DNA from: Spirochaetales bacterium
Lineage (GTDB): Bacteria > Spirochaetota > Leptospiria > Leptospirales > Leptonemataceae
Assembly: GCA_024233935.1 (NCBI GenBank)
Contig: JACKOY010000021.1
Location: 1-64,000, forward strand
DNA: 64,000 bases
Reading direction: 5' to 3'
Shown here: piece by piece, positions 33,700-43,483 of the stretch
Layout: each line of letters starts with the position of its first letter
Position numbering within the stretch: position 1 is the first letter of the stretch
Program-made: the position numbers and the translations under genes
Notes under the pieces: model-generated
Seen by the model: the letters and a program-made list of their open reading frames with translations, nothing else
What the model was told of the DNA's origin: nothing
Database searches by the model: none

Positions 33700-36600
33700 A
33701 TGACAAGCCCCGCCCCTGGCCTCAACACCACCATCACTCCCACGCGGCACAAACTACGGGTCGTGACCGCAGCCTCCCTTTTCGACGGGCATGACGCGGC
33801 GATCAATATCATGCGGCGCATCCTGCAGTCCTCGGGGGTGGAAGTAATCCACCTCGGCCACAATCGTTCGGTGCGGGATGTGGTGGACGCCGTAATTCAG
33901 GAAGATGCACGCGCGGTCGCGATTTCCAGCTACCAGGGAGGACACATCGAGTACTTCACATATTTGCGCGAGCTGCTCAATGAGCGCGGCGCAGGCGACG
34001 TGTGCATCTTCGGAGGCGGCGGGGGCGTGATCGTGGCCGAAGAGATCGCCCGGCTGGAAGCGGCCGGAATCACGCGCATCTTTTCGCCGGAGCATGGCCG
34101 GCGGTTGGGCCTGCAGGGCATGATTAACGAGATCCTGGAAAAAAGCGATTACGAACGCGCCCCGATCGAAACCGAAAGCAGCCCCGACCGGGACCGAAAA
34201 CTGGCCCGACTGATTACTCAGGTGGAGGAAGGCCAATACACACTGTCATCGACCACGGCTCGCACGGTCCCGGTCGTCGGAATCACCGGACCGGGGGGCG
34301 CGGGGAAATCTTCTCTCGGCGACGAACTCTGCCTGCGCCTGCTGGAGCAAAACCCAACGCTGCGGGTGGCCGTGCTTGCGATTGACCCCACCAGACGCAA
34401 AACCGGTGGCGCCCTTCTGGGCGATCGCATTCGCATGAACGCGCCCGCGCTGTTTCCGGAGCGCATGTTCGTGCGTTCCATGGCCACCCGTGAGGCCGGC
34501 CGTAGCCTGAGCGACGCCAGTCGGCCGGTAGTCGAACTTCTCAAAGCGGCCGATTTCGATTTGATCTTTGTCGAGACATCCGGAACCGGTCAGTCCGACG
34601 CCGACATCGTGGAACTCGTGGATATTCCGCTCTACGTGATGACCGCTGAGTTCGGGGCCCCCACCCAGCTCGAAAAAATCGCGATGCTGGACTATGCCGA
34701 ACTGGTCGCGCTCAACAAATCCGAAAAGCAGGGCTCCGAAGACGCGCTGCAATACGTTCGCAAGCAAGTGCAACGCAATCGGGCCAGTTTCGCCAGTGCG
34801 CTGGAGGACATGCCGGTCGTCGCGACCACTGCCAGCCGATTCAACGATCCCGGCGTGAATCGACTCTACAATCGCCTGGTGGCGTTGATAGCGGAGCGCG
34901 GCTTTGCCCGCCTGCAACCGATTGCCGCGGACTCCGGGATTGAGGCGGCGCCGGCCATCGAAATTATTCCCGGCCGGCGTGTGCGCTATCTGGCCGAGAT
35001 TGCCGAGGGACTCCGATCGTATCACACGGTTTCTAACCATATGGCCGACCGCGCCGGCGATCTGCAGAGTCTGGAACGCACGCGGGAACTTGTGCCCGAA
35101 GTTGCAGCCAACGTGGAGGCACAAATCCAGGATCTGCGCCGCAAACTGGATCCGGTGGCGTTGCAGTGGCTGGAACGTTGGCCCGAGTTACGACAGCGCT
35201 ATCGATCCCGGGAACTGAGCTACGAAATCCGGGGAAGGACCCTGCGCCAGGAATTGCGCTTCCAGACCCTTTCCGATCTGGAAGTGCCGCTGGTCGCTCT
35301 GCCCGACTTAGAATCCTGGCGCGAGCTTCTACGATACTACTACCGGGAAAATCTGCCCGGGCATTTCCCGTACACCGCTTCGGTCTTTCCGTTTCGCAAG
35401 GCTGGCGAAGATCCGACGCGCATGTTTGCCGGCGAGGGCGGACCGGAACGCACCAACGTTCGCTTCCATTATTTAACCGCGGGCACAAGTTCGAGTCACA
35501 GCGCGGTCGCCCGCCTTTCGACCGCGTTCGATTCGGTCACGCTCTATGGTGAAGACCCCGCGGTGCGGCCGGACATCTACGGCAAGATCGGAAACTCGGG
35601 TGTAAGTGTTCCGACGCTGGACGATTGCAAGCGACTGTATTCGGGCTTTGATCTATGCGCTGCCGGCACATCGGTCAGCATGACCATCAACGGACCGGCC
35701 CCGATGCTGCTGGCCTTTTTCCTGAACAGCGCCATCGACCAGCAGGTGGAACGCAGTCTGGCCGAACGCGGTGAACTGGAAACGGCGCGCGAAACGATTG
35801 CGGCCCATTATCGGGGCCGCGGCCTGCCGGTGCCCGGTTACGGACGCCCCCTGCCCCCGGGACACAATGGTTTGGGACTGGCCCTGCTCGGAATGGCCGG
35901 CGACCGTCTGATCGATCCCGAAAGCTACGCACGCATCAAAACCGAAACGATTGAGAGGGTGCGCGGCACGGTGCAGGCCGACATCCTCAAAGAAGACCAG
36001 GCACAGAACACCTGCATTTTTTCCACGCCCTTTGCCCTGCGCATGATGGGCGACATCCAGCAATACTTTGTGGCGAATCGGGTTCGGAACTTCTACAGCG
36101 TTTCGATTTCCGGCTACCACATTGCAGAGGCCGGCGCCAATCCCATCACCCAGCTGGCGTTCACTCTGGCCAATGGCTTCACGTACGTGGAATACTACCT
36201 GAAGCGCGGCCTTTCGATCGATGACTTTGCGGCGAACCTGAGTTTCTTTTTTTCCAACGGCCTCGATCCCGAGTATTCGGTGATCGGCCGCGTGGCCCGC
36301 CGCATCTGGGCAGTTACGTTGCGCGATCGCTACGGTGCGAACGAAAGATCATGCAAACTCAAGTACCACATTCAAACCAGCGGGCGGTCGCTGCACGCGC
36401 GCGAAATCGATTTTAATGACATTCGGACCACACTCCAGGCGCTTTACGCTCTCTACGATAATTGCAACAGCCTGCACACAAACGCGTTCGATGAAGCCAT
36501 CACGACGCCAACCGAAGCATCGGTTCGCCGGGCAATGGCGATTCAGCTGATCATCAACCGCGAACTGGGCCTCAACAAGAATCAGAATCCAATTCAGGGC

Positions 36601-37059
36601 GCCTATATCATAGGCGAACTGACGGATTTGGTCGAAGAGGCTGTGCTTTCGGAATTTGAGCGCATCAGCGAGCGCGGAGGTGTTCCGGGGGCAATGGAAA
36701 CGATGTACCAGCGAGCGCGCATCCAGGAAGAAAGTCTGCGCTACGAGCACATGAAACATACCGGCGAATTGCCAATCATCGGCGTAAATACTTTCCTGCG
36801 CGAAACGGAAGAAGAACAGGGACCCATTGAGCTTATTCGTTCTACGGAAGAAGAGAAAAAGCAGCAGATCGAAAGAGTACACACCTTCCAGGCGGCCTTT
36901 CCCGAAGAACGCGACCGTGCGCTCTGTTCGCTCAAGGAGATCGCGCTACAGGGAAAGAACATTTTTGAAGAGCTGATGGAAACCGTTAAGGTTGCGAGCC
37001 TCGGAGACATCAGCGCGGCGCTGTATCAGGTGGGTGGCAGCTACCGGCGCAACGTCTGA
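33700..37059 (+). CDS. icmF: Fused isobutyryl-CoA mutase with G-protein chaperone
   Basis: IcmF interconverts isobutyryl-CoA and n-butyryl-CoA using adenosylcobalamin and carries its own GTPase chaperone. Domain order fits: B12-binding (about 14-150; SLFDGHDAAINIMRR contains the His ligand motif, and GGGGGVI the lower loop), MeaI-like GTPase (about 190-430; GITGPGGAGKSS P-loop, ETSGTGQSDADIVE and ALNKSEK), a linker, then the mutase barrel (about 545-1119; SVFPFRKAGEDPTRMFAGEGGPERTN, GKIGNSGVSVPTLDDCKRLYSGFDLCAAGTSVSMTINGPAP). The length (1119) is normal. It implies the cell metabolises branched or C4 acyl-CoA and uses cobalamin. It is divergent from the propeller gene. Confidence 0.96.
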   Translation: MTSPAPGLNTTITPTRHKLRVVTAASLFDGHDAAINIMRRILQSSGVEVIHLGHNRSVRDVVDAVIQEDARAVAISSYQGGHIEYFTYLRELLNERGAGDVCIFGGGGGVIVAEEIARLEAAGITRIFSPEHGRRLGLQGMINEILEKSDYERAPIETESSPDRDRKLARLITQVEEGQYTLSSTTARTVPVVGITGPGGAGKSSLGDELCLRLLEQNPTLRVAVLAIDPTRRKTGGALLGDRIRMNAPALFPERMFVRSMATREAGRSLSDASRPVVELLKAADFDLIFVETSGTGQSDADIVELVDIPLYVMTAEFGAPTQLEKIAMLDYAELVALNKSEKQGSEDALQYVRKQVQRNRASFASALEDMPVVATTASRFNDPGVNRLYNRLVALIAERGFARLQPIAADSGIEAAPAIEIIPGRRVRYLAEIAEGLRSYHTVSNHMADRAGDLQSLERTRELVPEVAANVEAQIQDLRRKLDPVALQWLERWPELRQRYRSRELSYEIRGRTLRQELRFQTLSDLEVPLVALPDLESWRELLRYYYRENLPGHFPYTASVFPFRKAGEDPTRMFAGEGGPERTNVRFHYLTAGTSSSHSAVARLSTAFDSVTLYGEDPAVRPDIYGKIGNSGVSVPTLDDCKRLYSGFDLCAAGTSVSMTINGPAPMLLAFFLNSAIDQQVERSLAERGELETARETIAAHYRGRGLPVPGYGRPLPPGHNGLGLALLGMAGDRLIDPESYARIKTETIERVRGTVQADILKEDQAQNTCIFSTPFALRMMGDIQQYFVANRVRNFYSVSISGYHIAEAGANPITQLAFTLANGFTYVEYYLKRGLSIDDFAANLSFFFSNGLDPEYSVIGRVARRIWAVTLRDRYGANERSCKLKYHIQTSGRSLHAREIDFNDIRTTLQALYALYDNCNSLHTNAFDEAITTPTEASVRRAMAIQLIINRELGLNKNQNPIQGAYIIGELTDLVEEAVLSEFERISERGGVPGAMETMYQRARIQEESLRYEHMKHTGELPIIGVNTFLRETEEEQGPIELIRSTEEEKKQQIERVHTFQAAFPEERDRALCSLKEIALQGKNIFEELMETVKVASLGDISAALYQVGGSYRRNV

Positions 37060-37096
37060 GAGGGCGGCAAAGGCGCAGAACAGCGAGGCGAGGCGG

Positions 37097-37116
37097 CGAG
37101 GGCCCGAAGGCCCTCG
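37097..37116. terminator. Hairpin between convergent icmF and 37123-37479
   Basis: CGAGGGCC pairs perfectly with GGCCCTCG around a CGAA tetraloop (37097-37116). It lies between two converging genes, the expected place for a bidirectional terminator, but no T-tract follows on either strand, so termination may be rho-dependent or weak. Confidence 0.45.
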
Positions 37117-37122
37117 TCTCAC

Positions 37123-37479
37123 TCAAGAACGTGAATCGAACCGGGAACCGGTGGGCGCTTCATTGGCCATCAGATCGCCATAAGGGCTGCGCAACAAAAG
37201 CAGGCGTTGCACATCTTCCAGGCTCATGACCAGCTTTAACCGGTCTTCTATGGATACTTCACTGGGCCGGAGCACCAGTTTTTCCGGATCGATTCGGCGT
37301 TTCGTGTCTTCGGCAACTCGCGTCGACGTCTCTGTACGTGCCGGGGCGGGCGTCGGTTCGACGCGCGGTTCCGCCTCCCGTCCAATGCGGACCGGGCCCG
37401 GGGTTGTGGCGCCGGCATTCAGTGCCACAACCGGAGGCGGAGGGCTGAGGGCCCTTTCTGTGACTCCGTTCACAGCCAT
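37123..37479 (-). CDS. Small protein, unknown function
   Basis: The 118-residue product has a Pro/Ala/Glu/Thr-rich first half (SPPPPVVALNAGATTPGPV, EPRVEPTPAPARTETS) and a charged helical second half (DPEKLVLRPSEVSIEDRLKLVMSLEDVQRLLLLRSPYG) that looks like a folded interaction segment. No signal peptide or membrane helix is present. The contrast between a disordered N-terminus and a regular C-terminal helix argues for a real gene. I do not recognise the family. Confidence 0.5.
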   Translation of the reverse strand: MAVNGVTERALSPPPPVVALNAGATTPGPVRIGREAEPRVEPTPAPARTETSTRVAEDTKRRIDPEKLVLRPSEVSIEDRLKLVMSLEDVQRLLLLRSPYGDLMANEAPTGSRFDSRS

Positions 37480-37614
37480 GGGTTTAAACCTCCGTGTTCT
37501 CTATTCATTTCGGAGGTCTGCCCTACCCTTTTAATCAAAAAACCGGGGAATTCAACCCGGAAATTCCAAAAATTGGTTCAGTTTCTGGTCCCCGCCTGCC
37601 GATAGAACAGGTTT

Positions 37615-39348
37615 ATGGACGGGCGAACCCGCCGGGCTGCGATGCGCACCGGAATCTGCATGGCCCTCATCTGGGCCCTGAGCGCCCCGGCTGCCGTTTT
37701 CGGTCAGGAAACGGCCCCAACTGACGATTCGAGCGGCGCGGACTCCGAGGGCTGGGCCGAATCCTGGCTGGACGATTTTGAGTTTTTTGGACTGATTCGC
37801 ATCCGTCCGGAACTCCATTCCAACGCCGACTTCACTTCCAGCACCAACGATCACGCCGATTACGTGGGCCAGAAGGCGCGCTTTGGCTTTGAGAAGTCGT
37901 TTCGGACCTACTACACCCTGAGGGTCAGCGTCCAGGACAGCCGGGTCTGGGGTGGAGCCCCGGGATCTGATTCCGGAGCCTCCACCGCGAACGCGGATTC
38001 CAACGATTCTCTGGACCTGGATGAAGCCTGGCTTGGCTGGCAGGGCTCGGGCGCGTTTTCGGTCCGGCTGGGCCGCCAGCACCTGCAGTTCGGAGACAGC
38101 CGCCTGGTCAGCGCTTCGGATTGGAGCAACGTCGGACGCAGTTTCGACGCACTTCGATTGAGTGCGACGACATCGTTCTGGCAGGGAGACCTCTGGGGGG
38201 CAGTTCTGGCCGAAGAGGACTCCGACTTCGGCGCCAACAACACGGGCGTGGGAAACGCAAACCCCTCGGGCGTTAGTCTCAGCTGCAACGACAGCGGAAC
38301 GAGCTGTACTGTCAGTGCCAGCACACCGCGTGAAATCGACGACGCCTATTTCGCGGGTTTTCATAACAGCTTCTTTTGGGGCGCCCACCTACTGACCGAT
38401 TTGTACTATCTCGGTGTGTACCGAAAGTACATCCAGAGCAGCACTCCCACCTACACGATTCCCGGGGCCGAAATTACGACCGAAGACCGCAGCCGGCAGC
38501 GGGACAATCTGCATACGGCCGGATTGCGCCTGACCAACCGAACCGAAAACGGCCGTGCGGTCATCCCCTTCGACTGGACCGCGGAGGCTGCCTGGCAAAC
38601 CGGCACCACCGGCCGGGAACGCGACGCCAGCTGGGATTATCTGGGACAGTCCGTGATCCTGGCCGGCATTGACGGAGTGCCGCTGAACAACGCCGACGGC
38701 AGCCAGCGAACGGCGCGCGTCTACAAAGAAAAGGAGGTCTACCGCGCCTGGGCAGCGGCGGCGGACATCGGGCTCAGTCTTTTTGAGCGCGCGCTTCGGA
38801 TTGGCGCGGAGGGAGCGGTTGGGAGCGGCGACCCCAATCGAAACGATGGCACGTACGCCACATTCACCGGTCTCTTCGGTAGCGCTCACGAACACCTCGG
38901 TCAGGCGGACCTCATCAGCTGGCAGAATGTGCGTGCCGGTTCGGTAAATCTAACCCTGCGAAGCGACGATTGGGGCATGTTGCGCCTGTCTTACTGGGAA
39001 TTCTATAAACACCGCCGACAGGACGCCTGGTACGCCGCCAACGGGAGCGCCCTCAGCGGACTTTCAACGGAATCGAGCGCGAACGCACGCTACACGACTC
39101 AGACGGCTTCGGACGGCACCGTCAGCACGCCCGTCGCGCAATTGGGACGTATGCTCTATCGCGAATACGACATTCTCTACGTTCTCAGCTTCGACAACGT
39201 GGTACTCGCGGCCGGCTACAGCTTCATGCTCGGAGGCGACGCTTTGCGAAATGAGATCGATGGCGTGTACGAGAATCCAGCCACCCGCCGCCCGCGTTTT
39301 GAACCCCGGTCAGACTTCGCCTTTCTTTCCTTTCAGTATTCCTTCTGA
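37615..39348 (+). CDS. Alginate-export-type outer-membrane porin
   Basis: The 577-residue protein has a signal peptide ending near FGQ (residues about 10-31) and then a large beta-barrel. Family hallmarks are FFGLIRIRPELHSNADFTSS, LDEAWLGWQGSGAFSVRLGRQHLQFGDSRLVSASDWSNVGRSFDALRL, and a C-terminal run ending FAFLSFQYSF with the terminal Phe typical of Bam substrates. Related proteins (AlgE-like) are diffusion channels; a specific substrate cannot be assigned. ATG 37615 has AGG nearby; ATG 37642 is an alternative start. Confidence 0.8.
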   Translation: MDGRTRRAAMRTGICMALIWALSAPAAVFGQETAPTDDSSGADSEGWAESWLDDFEFFGLIRIRPELHSNADFTSSTNDHADYVGQKARFGFEKSFRTYYTLRVSVQDSRVWGGAPGSDSGASTANADSNDSLDLDEAWLGWQGSGAFSVRLGRQHLQFGDSRLVSASDWSNVGRSFDALRLSATTSFWQGDLWGAVLAEEDSDFGANNTGVGNANPSGVSLSCNDSGTSCTVSASTPREIDDAYFAGFHNSFFWGAHLLTDLYYLGVYRKYIQSSTPTYTIPGAEITTEDRSRQRDNLHTAGLRLTNRTENGRAVIPFDWTAEAAWQTGTTGRERDASWDYLGQSVILAGIDGVPLNNADGSQRTARVYKEKEVYRAWAAAADIGLSLFERALRIGAEGAVGSGDPNRNDGTYATFTGLFGSAHEHLGQADLISWQNVRAGSVNLTLRSDDWGMLRLSYWEFYKHRRQDAWYAANGSALSGLSTESSANARYTTQTASDGTVSTPVAQLGRMLYREYDILYVLSFDNVVLAAGYSFMLGGDALRNEIDGVYENPATRRPRFEPRSDFAFLSFQYSF

Positions 39349-39370
39349 TTCAGCCTGCCGCGCTTTTCAG

Positions 39371-40456
39371 TCATTCTGCGGGTTTCAGCATGAAGTTTGT
39401 GCTGCCCATCTCTTTGCCGTTCACGATGATGTACAAAGCGTGACGACCGGTATAGTAGCGCCGGGTCGTAATCGGGCGGAAGCTGTGAGCTTTCTTGAAG
39501 TTGCGTTTCCGTTCCGAAAACTCGCCTTCCCAAATCTGAAAAACCTTACGGGATTCCTGACCCCGGGCCGTACGAAACCCGATCGCGTATTCCAGTCGCA
39601 AGCGACTCCCTTCCCCGCCCGCGCTGATCAAGAAAGAAAGTTTGATCGATTGTCCGACCAGGACACTGCGCGGACGGACCCGAAGTTCTGTTAGCTTGAC
39701 TCCGACCGGCGGACCCACCCCCACAATGGCAAGCGCCCTCGGGTCTCCGGCTTTGAGCAGGGTACGCAGCCCGTGTTTGATCAAGCGTCTTCGCTCTTCT
39801 GATGCGCCCCGCGACCACCGACCGGCCAGCTTGAGCGCCAACTCCGGGTGGTCCTTACAAATATCGTTCAGATTGTTTGCGACACTGCGCCGCACGTATT
39901 CGGACGGGTCATCCTTCAGGGCTTCGAGGATGGGAACGACCGCGGCCGGATCTTCAAGCAGGACCGGAACCCGCGTCGCCCAGGGCAACCTCGCGCGGCT
40001 ACCTTCGCTGGCCAGGCGACGCACGTGCTCCGATTCATGGGTGGTCCAAGCCTGCATACGCTTCAGCATGCCCTCTGGATCTCTGGCAATAAACGCCCGG
40101 ACCGCAAATTCGGCCGAGGATAGGCGTGTGAACTCCAGCAATGCGTCCAGCGACGGGTCCGGATGGGAGAGGCCGTGACGTTCCACGAAGTCCGCAAACA
40201 CCAGGTGTGCAAGCCCGGTAAACTGATCGTGAACTGCCCGCAGCTTCCGCAATTGTTGCAGGTAGTTGCCCGGCAAAAACACGGCGAGCTGATCTGCAAT
40301 GCGATGCATACGATCTTTCAGTTCCCGCTCTGTCCAGCCGCGCAGGCAGGCACGGGCGAAAGCGTCCCGGTCAAAGGCCGGGGTTGTGGCCTTGAGGGCC
40401 TGCCCGAGCGCCCGCACAAAGGGGCGAGAAAATTCCTCTTTCAGCAAAGCGGCCAC
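39371..40456 (-). CDS. DNA alkylation repair protein, AlkC-like (HEAT-repeat glycosylase)
   Basis: The AlkC/AlkD family removes alkylated bases using a HEAT-repeat fold without base flipping. Here the helical repeats run from about 1-250 and include LASEGSRARLPWATRVPVLLEDPAAVVPILEALKDDPSEYVRRSVANNLNDICKDHPELALKLAGRW, which is characteristic of AlkC. Residues about 265-361 (VGVKLTELRVRPRSVLVGQSIKLSFLISAGG ... YYTGRHALYIIVNGKEMGSTNFML) form a C-terminal beta-domain; AlkC, but not AlkD, carries an Ig-like domain there. I therefore prefer AlkC. It is convergent with the porin gene. Confidence 0.85.
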   Translation of the reverse strand: MAALLKEEFSRPFVRALGQALKATTPAFDRDAFARACLRGWTERELKDRMHRIADQLAVFLPGNYLQQLRKLRAVHDQFTGLAHLVFADFVERHGLSHPDPSLDALLEFTRLSSAEFAVRAFIARDPEGMLKRMQAWTTHESEHVRRLASEGSRARLPWATRVPVLLEDPAAVVPILEALKDDPSEYVRRSVANNLNDICKDHPELALKLAGRWSRGASEERRRLIKHGLRTLLKAGDPRALAIVGVGPPVGVKLTELRVRPRSVLVGQSIKLSFLISAGGEGSRLRLEYAIGFRTARGQESRKVFQIWEGEFSERKRNFKKAHSFRPITTRRYYTGRHALYIIVNGKEMGSTNFMLKPAE

Positions 40457-40511
40457 CCGACCCGCATCGCCAGAAGCCGGGCATCGGTCAAGTCCCGGAC
40501 GGGCGCTCGCT

Positions 40512-43400
40512 TCAGAGCCTGTGAGTCAATTCCCAGGCGAAGTAAAGGCCCGGCTGCGGATGCACCGTGGGAAAGAAACTCCCGCTGGCGTCCCGAAAAC
40601 CAGGATCGTAGATGGTCTGATCCAGCAGATTGAAGACCTTGAAATTGATGTCCATACCCGAAAGCGGCCAATCGGCCAGGCCCACCAGAAGATTCACGAG
40701 CAGGTAACCTGGCGTAGTCGGCTCCGGATTGGTCGCGATGTTAGCCCTTTCGCCCACCCAGTTGGCGCGCAGGTCAAAGCGGAAATGGTCGAACAGCATG
40801 AGGTTTGCGCCCAGGTTGAGTTTGTGCGTGGCCACGCGGGGCATACGGCCGTGATAACTTCCGCAGACCTCTTCAATCTGCCCCAGGTTTGCAGACTGCA
40901 GCAGGCTGCGGCACACGGTTACACCTTCGATTACGACCGTACCCGGGGCGCGCCCATCATGGGCAAGCAGCCCCGGATCCCGCACGTCAAAGAGGATTGC
41001 ATGCTGGTAGGAGTACCCAACATAGAAACGCAGGGGCTCCAGCGGGTGGGCTTCCATGGTGAAATCGAAGCCATCAACCTGGGCTTTGCCGGCATTCTGG
41101 AAACGACTCAGGTTGTCGTTGGCCTTACGGCCCGGACGATGTATGCCCGTGCCGGCCAGAAAGATAATATCGCGCACGTAATTGTGGAACAGCGCCAGGT
41201 CGGTCTTGATCTCGGGCAGGGGCAGGAATGTAAGTCCGGCTTCCGTGGTTCGGATGCGTTCGGGTTCGAGGTTGCCGTTTGTGACCCGGCTCGTGGAAAC
41301 GGAGTAAGACTCACGCACGGTGGGCACTCGAAAGGCTTCTCCATAGAGCAGGCGTGCTCGCCATCGCTCTCCCGGGTTGAAGACGATGCCCGCCCGGGGA
41401 TTGGAGGCGGAAAAGCGACGCCGGGTCGGCTCGTGCGAAAAGTACAGACCACTCGGCGATTCCAGCTGACATCCCTGCAGTGCGGCGCTCGTTTCGCTTA
41501 CGAAAGAGGCGTTGGCTCCACCCCCGGGTAAGACGGGTTCGTTGGTGCCGCAGAATTGCGGCGCATCGGAGCCACTGATCTCAAAGGCGTCGTAGCGGTA
41601 ACCCAGCACGAGGCCGACTCCAGAAAACGCCCGCCAGTTGTGTTCCAGGTAGCCGGCGCGGTTGGTGATGCGAAACTTGTTTCGGGGGTCCAGGTCCGGA
41701 GCGAGCGGCAGGCCCATGAGTTCAACACCGAAACGATTGTCGTAGCTCTGGCGGCGCGTGTTGTAGTTCCAGGCGTATTGGTCCACGTAGCTCAGACCAA
41801 AAGTCGTCTCCATGTATCTCGTCCAACGGACCGTGAGGGGGTTATCGACGGCTATTTCCCGGTCCGGCCTCCGATAGCGGGTGATGCGCACGGGCCCCAA
41901 CAGGTCCCCGAAGGTCAGGTAATCCGCGTCGGTTCCGTCGGTAATGCTCGTGTCGCGGTAGCTGATCGTAAGCTCTTCGTGCAGCCGATCCCCGATGTCG
42001 GTCTTCAGGCGTCCGTAGTAGGTGCGCGTGTCGGCATTCCAGAAAGCGAAATTGGAATCATCAACGTATGCAGCGCCGGTCGCGAACGTTCCCTGGCCGC
42101 TATGATCGCGTACGTGTCGGGCTCCCAATGAGAAGATGCCATAGGAGATCTTGAGGTCGGCCGCATAGTTGTTGTCCAGCCCGGACGCGGCGTAGCTGTC
42201 GGTCCAGTAATACATGGAGCGCGCCGGGCGTACGTCGCTTTGGTCATTTACGCGCTGCCCCGCCGTATCAATCCAGTGTCCCGAAGCAATAATATCCAGG
42301 GAATGCTCGCCCAGATCAATGGCCCGACCAACGGTTGCGTAGGCGTTGGGCGCAGGACGACCAAAAGGCGGCTCATAGTACAGGCTGCCAAAGCCGTACT
42401 CCAGATAGTTGGCAACATCGGCCCCGTCCTTTGTAATGATGTTGATGACTCCGCTGAACGCGTTGGCGCCGTAGAGACTGGACGCCGGCCCATACAGGAT
42501 CTCCACCCGCCGCACATTGTGCAGGCTGTACTTGTGCTTTATATACGCGTTTCCCTGAGAGATGTTGTTATCCGGTACGCCATCCACCAGAACGATCGTG
42601 CGAATCGTTTCTGGAGCATCCAGCCCACGCTGGTTGAAGGTTGTTCCATAAAGGCCCTGAAAGAATATCAGGTCAAAGCCGGGTTGATCGCGTAACAGGT
42701 CTTCCAGGTAACGGTAGCCATGACGTCGGATGTCTGCTTCGCTTATGACCCGGATTGTGGCCGGGATTTCTGCCGTCTGGCGAACCGTGCGACTGCCGAC
42801 GCTCACCCGTTCTTCCCCCAGAATCTGAAAGACTTCCGAAGGCCCACCGGCTTCGGAGGCGGCAAGTCGAAAGGTGCCCGACCGGCCCGGCCCGGTGCCG
42901 AGCAAAAACTCATCCACGTTCTCCCGTCTTAACCTCAGATTTGGATTGGACAGCAAACGAAAGATCAACTCATCCGCAAAGATCGAGACGGTCTCCGCAT
43001 CCGAAAGCAGCTCCACGCCCACGCTGGCATCGTACTCACGAATACGCGCGAAATCCTCGCCATAGGTAAGTGCATCGAACAAACGGCCCTCGCCATCGAA
43101 CAGAAGTCCGTGCAGGATCAGGGCCCCGGCCCGACGCTCGTAGTACACCTGGATACTGAGGTCGGACTCGCCTTTATTCGCGGCACGGTCCAGACGCGAT
43201 TCCCGAAGCAGGCGCTCCGTAACCGCTTGAGACAGGCGGTCTTCCACAGCTGCGTCGCGGGGCGTGGCGTGGGGACGGACTTCCTCGATGTAGGCGCGCC
43301 GGACCGAGAGTTCCTGAGCCGGCCCTTCTTCCGGCACAAGCACCGCGATGATAGCGAGGGCTAGAAAAAAGCCGGTTCGGTTCAGGGGCAGCGGACTCAT
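40512..43400 (-). CDS. TonB-dependent outer-membrane receptor with N-terminal extension
   Basis: ATG 43400 gives a signal peptide (MSPLPLNRTGFFLALAIIAVLVPEEGPAQ). Before the plug lies an extra domain of about 140 residues (LSVRRAYIEEVRPHATPRDAAVEDRLSQAVTERLL ... SIFADELIFRLLSNPNLRL) not typical of these receptors. The plug (about 200-330) reads ETAEIPATIRVISEADIRRHGYRYLEDLLRDQPGFD and RRVEILYGPASSLYGANAFSGVINIITK; the barrel follows to 962, ending GLYFAWELTHRL. It should import a siderophore, cobalamin or similar using TonB energy. Ligand is unknown; no TonB or permease gene is nearby. Confidence 0.88.
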   Translation of the reverse strand: MSPLPLNRTGFFLALAIIAVLVPEEGPAQELSVRRAYIEEVRPHATPRDAAVEDRLSQAVTERLLRESRLDRAANKGESDLSIQVYYERRAGALILHGLLFDGEGRLFDALTYGEDFARIREYDASVGVELLSDAETVSIFADELIFRLLSNPNLRLRRENVDEFLLGTGPGRSGTFRLAASEAGGPSEVFQILGEERVSVGSRTVRQTAEIPATIRVISEADIRRHGYRYLEDLLRDQPGFDLIFFQGLYGTTFNQRGLDAPETIRTIVLVDGVPDNNISQGNAYIKHKYSLHNVRRVEILYGPASSLYGANAFSGVINIITKDGADVANYLEYGFGSLYYEPPFGRPAPNAYATVGRAIDLGEHSLDIIASGHWIDTAGQRVNDQSDVRPARSMYYWTDSYAASGLDNNYAADLKISYGIFSLGARHVRDHSGQGTFATGAAYVDDSNFAFWNADTRTYYGRLKTDIGDRLHEELTISYRDTSITDGTDADYLTFGDLLGPVRITRYRRPDREIAVDNPLTVRWTRYMETTFGLSYVDQYAWNYNTRRQSYDNRFGVELMGLPLAPDLDPRNKFRITNRAGYLEHNWRAFSGVGLVLGYRYDAFEISGSDAPQFCGTNEPVLPGGGANASFVSETSAALQGCQLESPSGLYFSHEPTRRRFSASNPRAGIVFNPGERWRARLLYGEAFRVPTVRESYSVSTSRVTNGNLEPERIRTTEAGLTFLPLPEIKTDLALFHNYVRDIIFLAGTGIHRPGRKANDNLSRFQNAGKAQVDGFDFTMEAHPLEPLRFYVGYSYQHAILFDVRDPGLLAHDGRAPGTVVIEGVTVCRSLLQSANLGQIEEVCGSYHGRMPRVATHKLNLGANLMLFDHFRFDLRANWVGERANIATNPEPTTPGYLLVNLLVGLADWPLSGMDINFKVFNLLDQTIYDPGFRDASGSFFPTVHPQPGLYFAWELTHRL

Positions 43401-43483
43401 AGAGGCTCGCCGAACCTGCGCCCGGCGGACCGAGTATGCACGACGGCCGGACGTTCGCAAAGCAGGAAAAATTGCGGGGCGGG

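Noticed and set aside
40457..40511. Short gap before the TonB receptor gene as a Fur or riboswitch site
   Set aside because: It lies after the receptor's 3' end, not in its leader, and no such motif is visible.
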